Assembly (NCBI GenBank): GCA_019056875.1
Contig: DXJA01000218.1
Coordinates: forward strand, 1-5,499
Source: Candidatus Jordarchaeum madagascarense
GTDB taxonomy: Archaea > Asgardarchaeota > Jordiarchaeia > Jordiarchaeales > Jordiarchaeaceae
DNA: 5,499 nucleotides
Direction: 5' to 3'
The position numbers and the translations under genes were made by a program. This document shows, piece by piece, positions 1 to 5,499 of this stretch; positions within the stretch are counted from its first letter, which is position 1, and each line of letters begins with the position of its first letter. The notes below the pieces were generated by a model. It worked only from the letters and a program-made list of their open reading frames with translations, was not told where the DNA came from and made no database searches.

Positions 1-120
1 TAATTTCTTTCCCTACTTTTAAAGTTGAACACCCAGACACAAATTAAAAAAATGAAAATAGCAGTGTAACTCGGAGACAAGCCTTCAAAATTTGAAAGTT
101 ATTCATGAGCATTCATAATT
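1..120. other. AT-rich intergenic stretch without a gene
   Basis: No reading frame of useful length crosses this stretch on either strand. It lies downstream of the stop codon of the minus-strand frame at 121-384. It contains a perfect 6+1+6 inverted repeat, TTCAAA-A-TTTGAA, at 84-96, and ATTCAT twice, at 101-106 and 111-116. The inverted repeat has no adjoining run of T on either strand, so I do not call it a terminator. Nothing else is recognisable. Confidence 0.5.
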
Positions 121-384
121 TCAAGGAACCGGGTAAATCACCAGCGGATTATTGGGAGCATCACGCAGGCTGAAAAACAGCCTCTCTATCTGATCCCACG
201 TAAGCCTATTTCCGCTCTCCACTCGCAAAACAGTCTCATCCCTAAGAATGTAATCCACACTTTTCTGCTTCTCCTTATCTCTTCCACGAGCATTTCTGGG
301 ACACCGCTCTCTACACAGTACCTTTACACGTCTAACGATAAGAATCCATTTTTCACCCTCGTGGGTAAGAGTTGTAAATTCCAA
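121..384 (-). CDS. Hypothetical small basic protein, possibly N-terminally degraded
   Basis: This minus-strand frame encodes 87 residues from a TTG at 382-384 to a TGA at 121-123. The frame stays open upstream to a TAG at 439-441, so 106 consecutive sense codons are available, but that extension has no ATG or GTG. No convincing Shine-Dalgarno sequence precedes the TTG. An ATG at 414-416 lies in another frame and stops after four codons. The product is unrecognised. It starts with a beta-like hydrophobic stretch (WILIVRRVKVLC), continues with an Arg/Lys-rich centre with two close cysteines (CRERC), and ends in a helix-like segment followed by LVIYPVP. There is no signal peptide or membrane segment. 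It is divergent from the SNF2 gene and may share the 385-663 leader with it. It could be a real small gene, the 3' part of a decayed gene, or a chance open frame; the length of uninterrupted coding is the only support. Confidence 0.35.
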   Translation of the reverse strand: MEFTTLTHEGEKWILIVRRVKVLCRERCPRNARGRDKEKQKSVDYILRDETVLRVESGNRLTWDQIERLFFSLRDAPNNPLVIYPVP

Positions 385-663
385 CTCGGACTTGGAAACG
401 CTCAGAACCGTAACATGCTGACGACTAGGTTCTTGGCACTACACCAAAAAAGTTTATCTAATTGAAATGGTTTTATGAAAGTTGCAAATGCGGTTATCTT
501 TGGGCAGAAGGTCGGCATATAAGAGGAAGTAATCGAAACTGCTTCAGAATAATAAGAGGACTATCAATGAAACTCTTTAAATGACGGTTGTGAGAATGAA
601 AGATTCAGCGGAAGAGAATCAGTCTACTATTTGAAATGACCTCTCAGGGAATGGTGAGAATAA
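385..663. other. Divergent leader region upstream of the SNF2 gene
   Basis: This stretch separates the minus-strand frame from the SNF2 gene and should contain the SNF2-SWIM operon promoter. I could not place a promoter with confidence. TTTAAATG at 576-583 is the best archaeal TATA-like candidate, and TTGAAA at 462-467 has no good -10 partner at 17 bases. The nonamer ATAAGAGGA occurs twice, at 519-527 and 552-560. The second copy is a good Shine-Dalgarno sequence six bases before an ATG at 567-569, which opens a five-codon frame (MKLFK). Its stop overlaps the start of a 17-codon frame at 581-634 (MTVVRMKDSAEENQSTI). A third short frame, 636-692, runs into the SNF2 gene in another phase. These may be leader peptides or chance; no larger gene fits here. 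Confidence 0.4.
653..658 (+). promoter_or_regulatory. Ribosome binding site supporting the TTG start of the SNF2 gene
   Basis: GGTGAG lies five bases before the TTG at 664, complementary to the anti-Shine-Dalgarno end of 16S rRNA. An in-frame TAA at 661-663 directly before the TTG excludes any earlier start. The N-terminus that follows (MIVLH..W) matches how bacterial and archaeal SNF2 proteins of this subfamily usually begin, so TTG is the preferred start despite the ATG codons in another frame at 636 and 651. Confidence 0.6.
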
Positions 664-3600
664 TTGATAGTTTTGCATGTAATCTGGGATAGTCTTGCTC
701 CTAGCAAACTTCACATCTGGGCAGAATCATCTAGCCTGCTAATATCCTCACCTAGAGGCAAAGAATCGCAAACCAAAGGGGAAAGAAACCAACAACACCC
801 TTTTACACTGGCCAGTGACTCGCTCATTGAAGCGATAGGAGAACTGGCTGGAAGCCTGATTACCGAAAGAGCTAGCACCGGAACTTTGACAATTCCCTTA
901 CCGTCCACATCAAAGGAGCCTCTGCCTTCCCCTGGGCTGATTTTGGGGGAAGAACGCATTTATGAAAAAGCAACCGAGCTGACACCGTGGAACGTTAGCA
1001 CCATAACCCTTGACCCAAATCTCGCTCTGGACTTCCTCCTCTCACTGCCCACTCATCCTCCTCACGGAGTGGCTTTCGGTAGTTCACTGCGTTTCTGGGC
1101 CGAAGTAGCAAAATTTTCACTTGAAATTATCCTCAACCAGAGCTTCGTACCAACGATACAGGAGATTCAACATAATGGAACCACCATTTTCAAAGCAGTC
1201 TGGGAAGTGAAGCTTGTAGAAGAAGACCTTGAACGGATGAACTTGTTGTCAAAAGCCATGCCCCCCATCTGCCGAGCACCCACCCCACTAGGAGGAGAAA
1301 AAACATCATGGGATATAATCTTAGATTTTCTGAACCAAACCACCGACGCCTTCGTGCGGGGAAGTATATCTTCATCAACAATTCTTCCCCCTCGTAAGCG
1401 TCGCTCAGAAGTTGCCTCGTTGCCAGAACAATGGCTACAAGCACTTTCATATGAAGACCCAATACTTACGGCTCCTACAGAAAAACTGAGAGCCTTCTCC
1501 AAGGAGATACAATCTTGGCTCGGTCAGAGTCAACTCGTAGATCCGAATGCCCCGTTTCGCACATGTTTCAAGCTTGAGCCACCTAGTGAAGACGGTGAAA
1601 AGGATTTGGAGTGGCGAATCAGTTTCCACCTCCAAGCCAAGGAAGACCAAAGTCTCCTAGTTCCTGCGGAGAAAGTTTGGAGAGAACGCTCAAAAGTCCT
1701 CACATTCCTCAAACGTAAATTTGAAAGCCCTCAGGAACGCCTCCTTATGGACCTCGGTAAGGCCTCACGTCTCTTTCCCGCGATTGAAGAAAGCCTGCAA
1801 ACAGCTCACCCAATGGAACTGAAACTGAGCAGTGATCAGGCTTACACTTTTCTACGTCAGCACGCCCCCCTTTTAAAACAGAGTGGATTTGGAGTCCTCT
1901 TACCCTCATGGTGGCAAAAACCAGCAGCCCGCCTTGGAGTTAAACTAACACTGAAAAAAGTATCAGACCCCAAAACGAGCTCAGGATTCCTAGGCATGGA
2001 CTCCATTTTATCCTATGATTGGAAGATCTCCCTCGGAGATGAAACACTCTCACTCAAAGAATTTGAGGAAATAGTCAACCTGAAAATTCCCCTGGTTAGG
2101 GTTCGCGGGCAATGGGTTGAGCTACGCCCTGAGGAAATTGAAAAAGCTATCACATACTTCAAGAAAAAAAGCGGTATCGGCGAAATGACACTGGGGGAAG
2201 CGCTGCGCATAGGGCTGGGACAAGAAGAGTGTGAGGTGGGTCTCCCAGTGATTAATATAGAAGGTGACGGATGGGTTAAAGACTTCCTAGACAAACTCTC
2301 CAACAACGCCAAACTCTCCACAATTGAAACTCCCACTACCTTCAGGGGGGAACTCCGCCCCTACCAGATCAGAGGAGTTTCATGGCTCGCCTTCCTCAAA
2401 CAGTTCAGTCTCGGAGCATGTCTAGCAGACGACATGGGTCTTGGCAAAACAATACAACTCATAGCGCTCACGTTGCATGAAAGCAACGGTAAACGGAGTA
2501 GACCCAAACGTAGCCCCACACTTGTCATATGTCCCATGTCCATCGTGAACAATTGGCATAGAGAACTTCAACGCTTCGGACCGTCCCTAAAAATCATGGT
2601 TCACCACGGAGTGGATAGACTTTCCGACCGGGACTTTGAGGAAGAAGCTAGAAGGCACGATGTCGTCATCACCACTTATTCTCTGACACATCGCGATGAG
2701 GAAACTCTCTCCAGAATTGAGTGGGATTGCATCGTTCTGGATGAGGCGCAGAACATTAAAAACAATGCGGCTAAACAGACACAGGCAATAAAAAGGCTTG
2801 CTGCTAAACACAAAATTGCACTCACCGGTACGCCGGTGGAGAACCGATTATCCGAACTCTGGTCTATTATGGACTTTCTCAATAAGGGATACTTGGGAAC
2901 AGCAAAGGAGTTCCACACCAAGTTCGCCTTACCCATAGAGAAGTATCGTAACCCATACCGTGCAGGAGCGCTCAAACGGTTAGTCCAACCCTTTATCCTG
3001 CGCCGATTAAAAACCGACAAGACAATCATCAAAGACCTGCCAGAAAAGATGGAGATGAAAGTATTCTGCAACCTCACCCGGGAACAGGCTACACTTTATG
3101 AAGCGGTGGTTGAGGAGATGATGGAAAAAATCGAAAACTCAGAGGGAATCCAACGCAAGGGATTAGTGCTGTCCACACTAATGAAGCTCAAACAAGTATG
3201 CAACCACCCTGCACAGTTTCTCCACGACGGCAGTAAACTACCAGGCCGCTCAGGAAAACTGGCACGCCTTGGAGAGATGCTTGAGGAGGCACTAGCGGAA
3301 GGAGACAGGTCACTGATTTTCACCCAATTCGCAGAGATTGGTGCTATGCTCCGCAATCATCTCCAAGAAACACTAGAATGCGAAGCACTTTTTCTACATG
3401 GCGGTACGCCTAAAAAGCAACGTGATGCTATGATTCAGCGGTTCCAAGATGAAAACCGGGGACCGCCACTTTTCATTCTCTCAATCAAGGCCGGTGGACT
3501 GGGACTCAACCTGACTGCTGCCAATCGTGTCTTCCACTTCGACAGATGGTGGAACCCCGCAGTGGAGAACCAAGCCACCGACAGAGCCTTCCGCATAGGG

Positions 3601-3792
3601 CAAAAGAGAAATGTACAGGTACACAAGTTCGTTTGCGCAGGAACCTTGGAAGAACGCATAGACCAGATGATTGAGCAGAAAAAGGAACTCGCCAACCTCA
3701 TTGTTGGCGCTGGTGAAAGCTGGCTTACAGAACTGTCAACCGACCAGCTCAAAGAGTTGTTCGCCCTTAACCGCGAGACGGTGGGAGAGTAA
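664..3792 (+). CDS. SNF2/SWI2-family DEAD/DEAH-box ATPase (helicase-like DNA translocase)
   Basis: This complete 1042-residue protein belongs to the SNF2 branch of superfamily 2: ATP-driven double-stranded DNA translocases that remodel or strip DNA-bound proteins rather than unwinding strands. The N-terminal half (about 1-540) is of the prokaryotic SNF2-associated type. It opens with MIVLH..W, and about residues 385-505, including SGFGVLLPSWW (407-417), resemble the SNF2 helicase-associated domain (DUF3670). The motor starts with a Q-motif-like LRPYQ (564-568). Then follow Walker A DDMGLGKT (589-596, catalytic Lys595), motif Ia VICP (621-624), TTYS (670-673), Walker B DEAQ (693-696), and motif III LTGTP (720-724). 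The second lobe has LRRLKTD (779-785), motif IV IFTQF (885-889), LHGGT (911-915), motif V KAGGLGLNLT (942-951), and motif VI with DRAFRIGQ (973-980). All catalytic motifs are intact and the length is normal for the family. The next gene follows after two bases. It resembles Bacillus YwqA-type proteins. The substrate is unknown. It is a cytoplasmic, DNA-associated protein with no signal peptide. Confidence 0.96.
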   Translation: MIVLHVIWDSLAPSKLHIWAESSSLLISSPRGKESQTKGERNQQHPFTLASDSLIEAIGELAGSLITERASTGTLTIPLPSTSKEPLPSPGLILGEERIYEKATELTPWNVSTITLDPNLALDFLLSLPTHPPHGVAFGSSLRFWAEVAKFSLEIILNQSFVPTIQEIQHNGTTIFKAVWEVKLVEEDLERMNLLSKAMPPICRAPTPLGGEKTSWDIILDFLNQTTDAFVRGSISSSTILPPRKRRSEVASLPEQWLQALSYEDPILTAPTEKLRAFSKEIQSWLGQSQLVDPNAPFRTCFKLEPPSEDGEKDLEWRISFHLQAKEDQSLLVPAEKVWRERSKVLTFLKRKFESPQERLLMDLGKASRLFPAIEESLQTAHPMELKLSSDQAYTFLRQHAPLLKQSGFGVLLPSWWQKPAARLGVKLTLKKVSDPKTSSGFLGMDSILSYDWKISLGDETLSLKEFEEIVNLKIPLVRVRGQWVELRPEEIEKAITYFKKKSGIGEMTLGEALRIGLGQEECEVGLPVINIEGDGWVKDFLDKLSNNAKLSTIETPTTFRGELRPYQIRGVSWLAFLKQFSLGACLADDMGLGKTIQLIALTLHESNGKRSRPKRSPTLVICPMSIVNNWHRELQRFGPSLKIMVHHGVDRLSDRDFEEEARRHDVVITTYSLTHRDEETLSRIEWDCIVLDEAQNIKNNAAKQTQAIKRLAAKHKIALTGTPVENRLSELWSIMDFLNKGYLGTAKEFHTKFALPIEKYRNPYRAGALKRLVQPFILRRLKTDKTIIKDLPEKMEMKVFCNLTREQATLYEAVVEEMMEKIENSEGIQRKGLVLSTLMKLKQVCNHPAQFLHDGSKLPGRSGKLARLGEMLEEALAEGDRSLIFTQFAEIGAMLRNHLQETLECEALFLHGGTPKKQRDAMIQRFQDENRGPPLFILSIKAGGLGLNLTAANRVFHFDRWWNPAVENQATDRAFRIGQKRNVQVHKFVCAGTLEERIDQMIEQKKELANLIVGAGESWLTELSTDQLKELFALNRETVGE
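3783..3789 (+). promoter_or_regulatory. Ribosome binding site of the SWIM gene inside the SNF2 3' end
   Basis: GGGAGAG sits in the last codons of the SNF2 gene, five bases before the ATG at 3795. The SNF2 stop (3790-3792) and the SWIM start are separated by only two bases. Ribosomes finishing SNF2 therefore end next to this site, which suggests translational coupling and a fixed ratio of the two proteins. Confidence 0.6.
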
Positions 3793-3794
3793 CC

Positions 3795-4721
3795 ATGGGA
3801 CGAAGAAGAAGATATTCTCCATACTATGACGGCTACAGCTACGGTTATTATCAGTCCTCGCCAATACCGGTGGAGGATGGTATACGGGCTAAGAGCCAGC
3901 GAGGAGACATTGGCGAAACTTGGTGGTCTAAGCGTTGGGTTGAAGTTCTAGAATCTTTTGGAATAGGGACGCGGCTTGAGCGTGGTCGTAGCTACGCCCG
4001 CAGAGGACAGGTAATCTCCATCGACGTTAAGCCCGGCGTTGTCAAAGCCAAGGTTCAAGGCTCACGACCCAAACCCTACAACGTGACAATTCAACTGCAA
4101 CCACTTCCAGGCCAAGATTGGGATAACGTGACCGACGCCATGGCTTCACAAGCTATATTCGCAGCCAAGCTGCTTTCCGGTGAGATGCCTAAAAACATAG
4201 AGGATGCATTCCAGGAAGCTAATATATCCCTTTTCCCAACATCACATGATGAACTTGAAACCGATTGTTCATGCCCTGATTCAGCTAATCCTTGTAAGCA
4301 CATCGCTGCTGTCTACTACTTGCTGGCAGAACGTTTTGACGAGGATCCGTTTCTAATATTCAAACTACGGGGACGGACAAAAGAGGAAATCATCGAGGTG
4401 CTCAGAAAAAAACGCGTGGAAACACTACCCCAAGAAAGAGCCTCTGAAGCAAAATCAGTTCTAGGGGAAAGAGACGCGGCTCCTTCAGTCGAAGAATATC
4501 TCGACACATTCTGGCAGACTGGAGAAACGTTGGACACCTTTACGGTGAATCTCACCACAAATAATATTGTTGATAAAGCCATCCTCAAGAGACTCGGAGA
4601 CGCTCCCTTCACAGTAGAGGGATACAATATTACCTTTCTTCTATCAAAAGCCTACGATATGGTACGCGTAGCTGCTTTGAAAAAGGCTTCAACTGAGCCA
4701 CGAGAAGTGGAAACAAAATAG
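3795..4721 (+). CDS. SWIM zinc-finger protein, partner of the SNF2 ATPase
   Basis: This complete 308-residue protein carries a SWIM-type zinc-binding motif: Cys158-x-Cys160, six residues, Cys167-x-His169. That fits the CxCx(n)CxH signature proposed for binding DNA or proteins. The N-terminal part is typical of prokaryotic SWIM proteins encoded beside SNF2 genes: GETWWSKRW (40-48), GRSYAR (64-69) and VQGSRPKPY (87-95), then the helical segment leading into the SWIM finger. The first 20 residues are unusual, with four arginines at 3-6 and seven tyrosines between 7 and 19. The C-terminal 130 residues have no motif I can name; they include a weakly acidic middle and an LDTFW segment shared with relatives. 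The gene starts two bases after the SNF2 gene with its own ribosome binding site, so the two are almost certainly co-transcribed and probably act as one complex, the SWIM protein perhaps targeting the motor. That role is inferred; the family call is secure. B. subtilis has a comparable ywqA-ywqB arrangement. Confidence 0.93.
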   Translation: MGRRRRYSPYYDGYSYGYYQSSPIPVEDGIRAKSQRGDIGETWWSKRWVEVLESFGIGTRLERGRSYARRGQVISIDVKPGVVKAKVQGSRPKPYNVTIQLQPLPGQDWDNVTDAMASQAIFAAKLLSGEMPKNIEDAFQEANISLFPTSHDELETDCSCPDSANPCKHIAAVYYLLAERFDEDPFLIFKLRGRTKEEIIEVLRKKRVETLPQERASEAKSVLGERDAAPSVEEYLDTFWQTGETLDTFTVNLTTNNIVDKAILKRLGDAPFTVEGYNITFLLSKAYDMVRVAALKKASTEPREVETK

Positions 4722-4823
4722 GCATACCAAGCAGCGACTACGATAATCGCAGGATTTAAATATGTTTCACAAAAATGTGGAGGTGGAAGAGCTTTAAGCC
4801 GATAGAGTGATAATGGTATGCCT
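4720..4823. repeat. 10-bp perfect inverted repeat spanning the SWIM-PIN intergenic region
   Basis: AGGCATACCA at 4720-4729 is the exact reverse complement of TGGTATGCCT at 4814-4823, with 84 bases between. The left arm overlaps the SWIM stop codon (TAG, 4719-4721); the right arm contains the PIN start codon (ATG, 4818-4820). The enclosed sequence can form a smaller hairpin, CACA-AAAA-TGTG at 4768-4779, extendable by wobble pairs to 4765-4782, and a short GCGA/TCGC pairing at 4734-4750. A readthrough transcript could fold so that the PIN start codon is paired. The arms might instead be ends of a small non-coding insertion. I see no flanking target-site duplication. Confidence 0.5.
4755..4762 (+). 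promoter_or_regulatory. Possible TATA-like promoter element before the PIN gene
   Basis: TTTAAATA lies 55 bases before the PIN start. If the host is an archaeon, this would be a reasonable TATA box, with transcription starting about 25 bases downstream and leaving a leader of about 30 bases. No bacterial -35 element stands at the right distance. An AT-rich octamer occurs easily by chance here, so this is only a candidate. Confidence 0.2.
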
Positions 4824-5268
4824 CGAAAAGCAACGATGTATCTTGACACTTCTATTCTCAACGCCTTGATTCGAGAACCAGCGGAGAGAAAGGAGATGAC
4901 CTCTAGGTTTTTTTCGCAAATATTGCCAAACTATGAGGTTTTTATATCAGAGCTGGTCTTAACAGAAATTGGAGCTGCACCTGATAGCGAATTGAGAGAT
5001 CGACTGGTGAAATTGGTTAGACCATTCCAAGTTTTATCAGTAAGTTTGAATGCTGAAGCTCTGTCTAGAGAATACCTCAAATACCTAGTATTCCCGAAGC
5101 AGACGCTCTACATTTAGCCATCGCATCGGTGGAAGGAATAAATTATTTTGTAACTTGGAATATGCGGCATATTGCCAGGGAGCGAACGAGAAGGATTGTT
5201 GATAACATAACTTTTTATTAGGTTATTCGAGAATTTATATAGTGAAGCCTGACGATTTTTTTGAGTAA
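4818..5268 (+). pseudogene. PIN-domain (VapC-like) toxin gene broken by two frameshifts
   Basis: The first frame gives 99 residues and stops at 5117. It begins as a PIN-domain ribonuclease: MYLDTSILN with metal-binding Asp10, then ISELVLTEI with Glu50. After Val91 homology moves to the next frame from 5090: IPEADALHLAIAS, with the third acidic residue in DALH, then YFVTWNMRHIAR, ending at a TAG at 5219-5221. From 5209 the remaining C-terminus continues in a third frame: NFLLGYSRIYIVKPDDFFE, with a TAA at 5266-5268. One missing base near 5090 and one near 5210 explain everything. Restoring both gives 150 residues, a normal PIN length, with D10, E50, D96 and the TWN segment all present. Intact relatives are sequence-specific or tRNA/rRNA-cleaving toxins controlled by an antitoxin. 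As written the gene should be inactive. Alternatives are assembly indels (both sites are explicable as short A or T run errors) or, much less likely, frameshifting. A weak GAGTGAT (4805-4811) precedes the ATG. Confidence 0.85.
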
Positions 5269-5274
5269 GGGTGA
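5269..5274 (+). promoter_or_regulatory. Ribosome binding site of the small downstream gene
   Basis: GGGTGA starts directly after the restored PIN stop codon (5266-5268) and stands six bases before the ATG at 5281. It fixes the start of the small gene and suggests that it was co-translated with the PIN gene, because only 12 bases separate that stop from this start. Confidence 0.55.
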
Positions 5275-5280
5275 AAAGAA

Positions 5281-5499
5281 ATGATACCAGTAGAGGAAAA
5301 AGAGAAGATGTGGAAAAAGGCTTTAAAGGACTTCCCGTCTGATCCTATGATGCGAGACCTTCATTTTACTAGAGAATTGATTTTCGCTCTGAAGAAAAAG
5401 GAAGAGGGGAAAACCTATACGGAATTAAGTGAAATCGCTAGAGAAGAATTCATTGATTGGCTTAAAGTTCATCCCCAGGTAAAGAGACCTGAAACGAAA
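5281..5499 (+). CDS. Small charged protein, candidate antitoxin or PIN partner, cut by the window end
   Basis: Seventy-three codons are open from ATG to the last base of the window, with no stop reached. The start is well supported by GGGTGA six bases upstream. The product is rich in Lys and Glu and predicted to be mostly helical, with no signal peptide or membrane segment. It contains SDPMMRDLHFTREL (19-32), reminiscent of the short Asp-Pro-x-x-x-(D/E)-hydrophobic-His/Arg motif of small proteins encoded next to PIN toxins, then a charged linker and EIAREEFIDWLKVHP. I do not recognise a named family. Position 12 bases behind the restored PIN gene is the main reason for proposing an antitoxin or accessory role. 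Antitoxins more often precede their toxin, so the order is reversed here. It may also be an unrelated small gene. The C-terminus is missing. Confidence 0.65.
   Translation, partial: MIPVEEKEKMWKKALKDFPSDPMMRDLHFTRELIFALKKKEEGKTYTELSEIAREEFIDWLKVHPQVKRPETK

Noticed and set aside
84..96. TTCAAA-A-TTTGAA inverted repeat as a transcription terminator
   Set aside because: The stem is AT-rich with a one-base loop and no T tract follows on either strand; it is more likely chance in AT-rich DNA.
462..499. TTGAAA ... TTATCT as a bacterial sigma-70 promoter for the SNF2 gene
   Set aside because: The spacer is about 26 bases, far from the 16-18 required, and no better -10 box lies at the correct distance.
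576..583. TTTAAATG as the archaeal TATA box of the SNF2 operon
   Set aside because: It is only a partial match, there is no clear purine-rich BRE before it, and the host domain is uncertain. It is mentioned in the leader entry but not called as a feature.
711..3752. Many minus-strand frames of 60-133 codons opposite the SNF2 gene
   Set aside because: All lie inside a gene with unambiguous SNF2 motifs, have low-complexity Ser/Leu/Arg-rich products and show no ribosome binding sites. They are antisense shadows.
664..4721. A known multi-gene defence system (DISARM-like or similar) built on the SNF2 gene
   Set aside because: No methyltransferase, nuclease, phospholipase D or other defence component is present in the window, and the SNF2-SWIM pair alone is widespread outside defence loci.
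4734..4750. GCGA...TCGC as a terminator after the SWIM gene
   Set aside because: The stem is only four base pairs with a nine-base loop and is not followed by T residues.
4762..4797. Eleven-residue frame MFHKNVEVEEL before the PIN gene, as a remnant antitoxin
   Set aside because: It is too short to judge, has no ribosome binding site, and its ATG overlaps the TTTAAATA box. Nothing links it to an antitoxin family.
5085..5221. Programmed -1 ribosomal frameshifting to express the full PIN protein
   Set aside because: Both junctions need a -1 step, but neither has an X XXY YYZ slippery heptamer, and two successive events in one short toxin gene would be exceptional. Point deletions or assembly errors are simpler.

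Overview
This 5.5 kb window most likely comes from a prokaryotic chromosome or a large mobile replicon. The lineage cannot be fixed from the sequence. Start-proximal ribosome binding sites of the GGTGA type, a TTG start on the main gene, frequent ATA, CTA and AGA codons, and a TTTAAATA box about 55 bases before a start codon would all fit a moderate-GC archaeon such as a Methanosarcina-type methanogen. None of these excludes a bacterium, and the SNF2 and SWIM families occur in both domains. No rRNA, tRNA, CRISPR array or intact insertion sequence is visible.

Layout. Positions 1-120 are AT-rich and hold no gene. Positions 121-384 carry an unrecognised minus-strand reading frame of 87 codons, open back to 438. 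Positions 385-663 form a divergent leader with short repeats and a chain of mini reading frames. Positions 664-4721 hold the core of the window: a complete SNF2/SWI2-family ATPase (1042 aa) and, 2 bases later, a complete SWIM zinc-finger protein (308 aa). The spacing and strand make these a two-gene operon. SNF2-SWIM gene pairs recur in bacteria and archaea and are thought to act on DNA-protein complexes, but their cellular job is not settled.

From about 4720 onward the composition becomes more AT-rich and the content changes to a toxin-antitoxin-like segment. A perfect 10-base inverted repeat joins the stop codon of the SWIM gene to the start codon of a PIN-domain (VapC-like ribonuclease) gene. 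The PIN gene is split over three reading frames by two apparent one-base deletions. When these are restored it gives a normal 150-residue PIN protein ending at 5268. A small charged protein starts at 5281 behind a good ribosome binding site and runs off the window; it is a candidate partner or antitoxin.

The SNF2 and SWIM products probably work together. The PIN segment looks like a separate, partly decayed accessory module placed downstream. The points most worth a second look are the double frameshift in the PIN gene, the inverted repeat that covers its start codon, the small downstream partner, and the leader before the SNF2 gene. I found no convincing evidence of a wholly new system.
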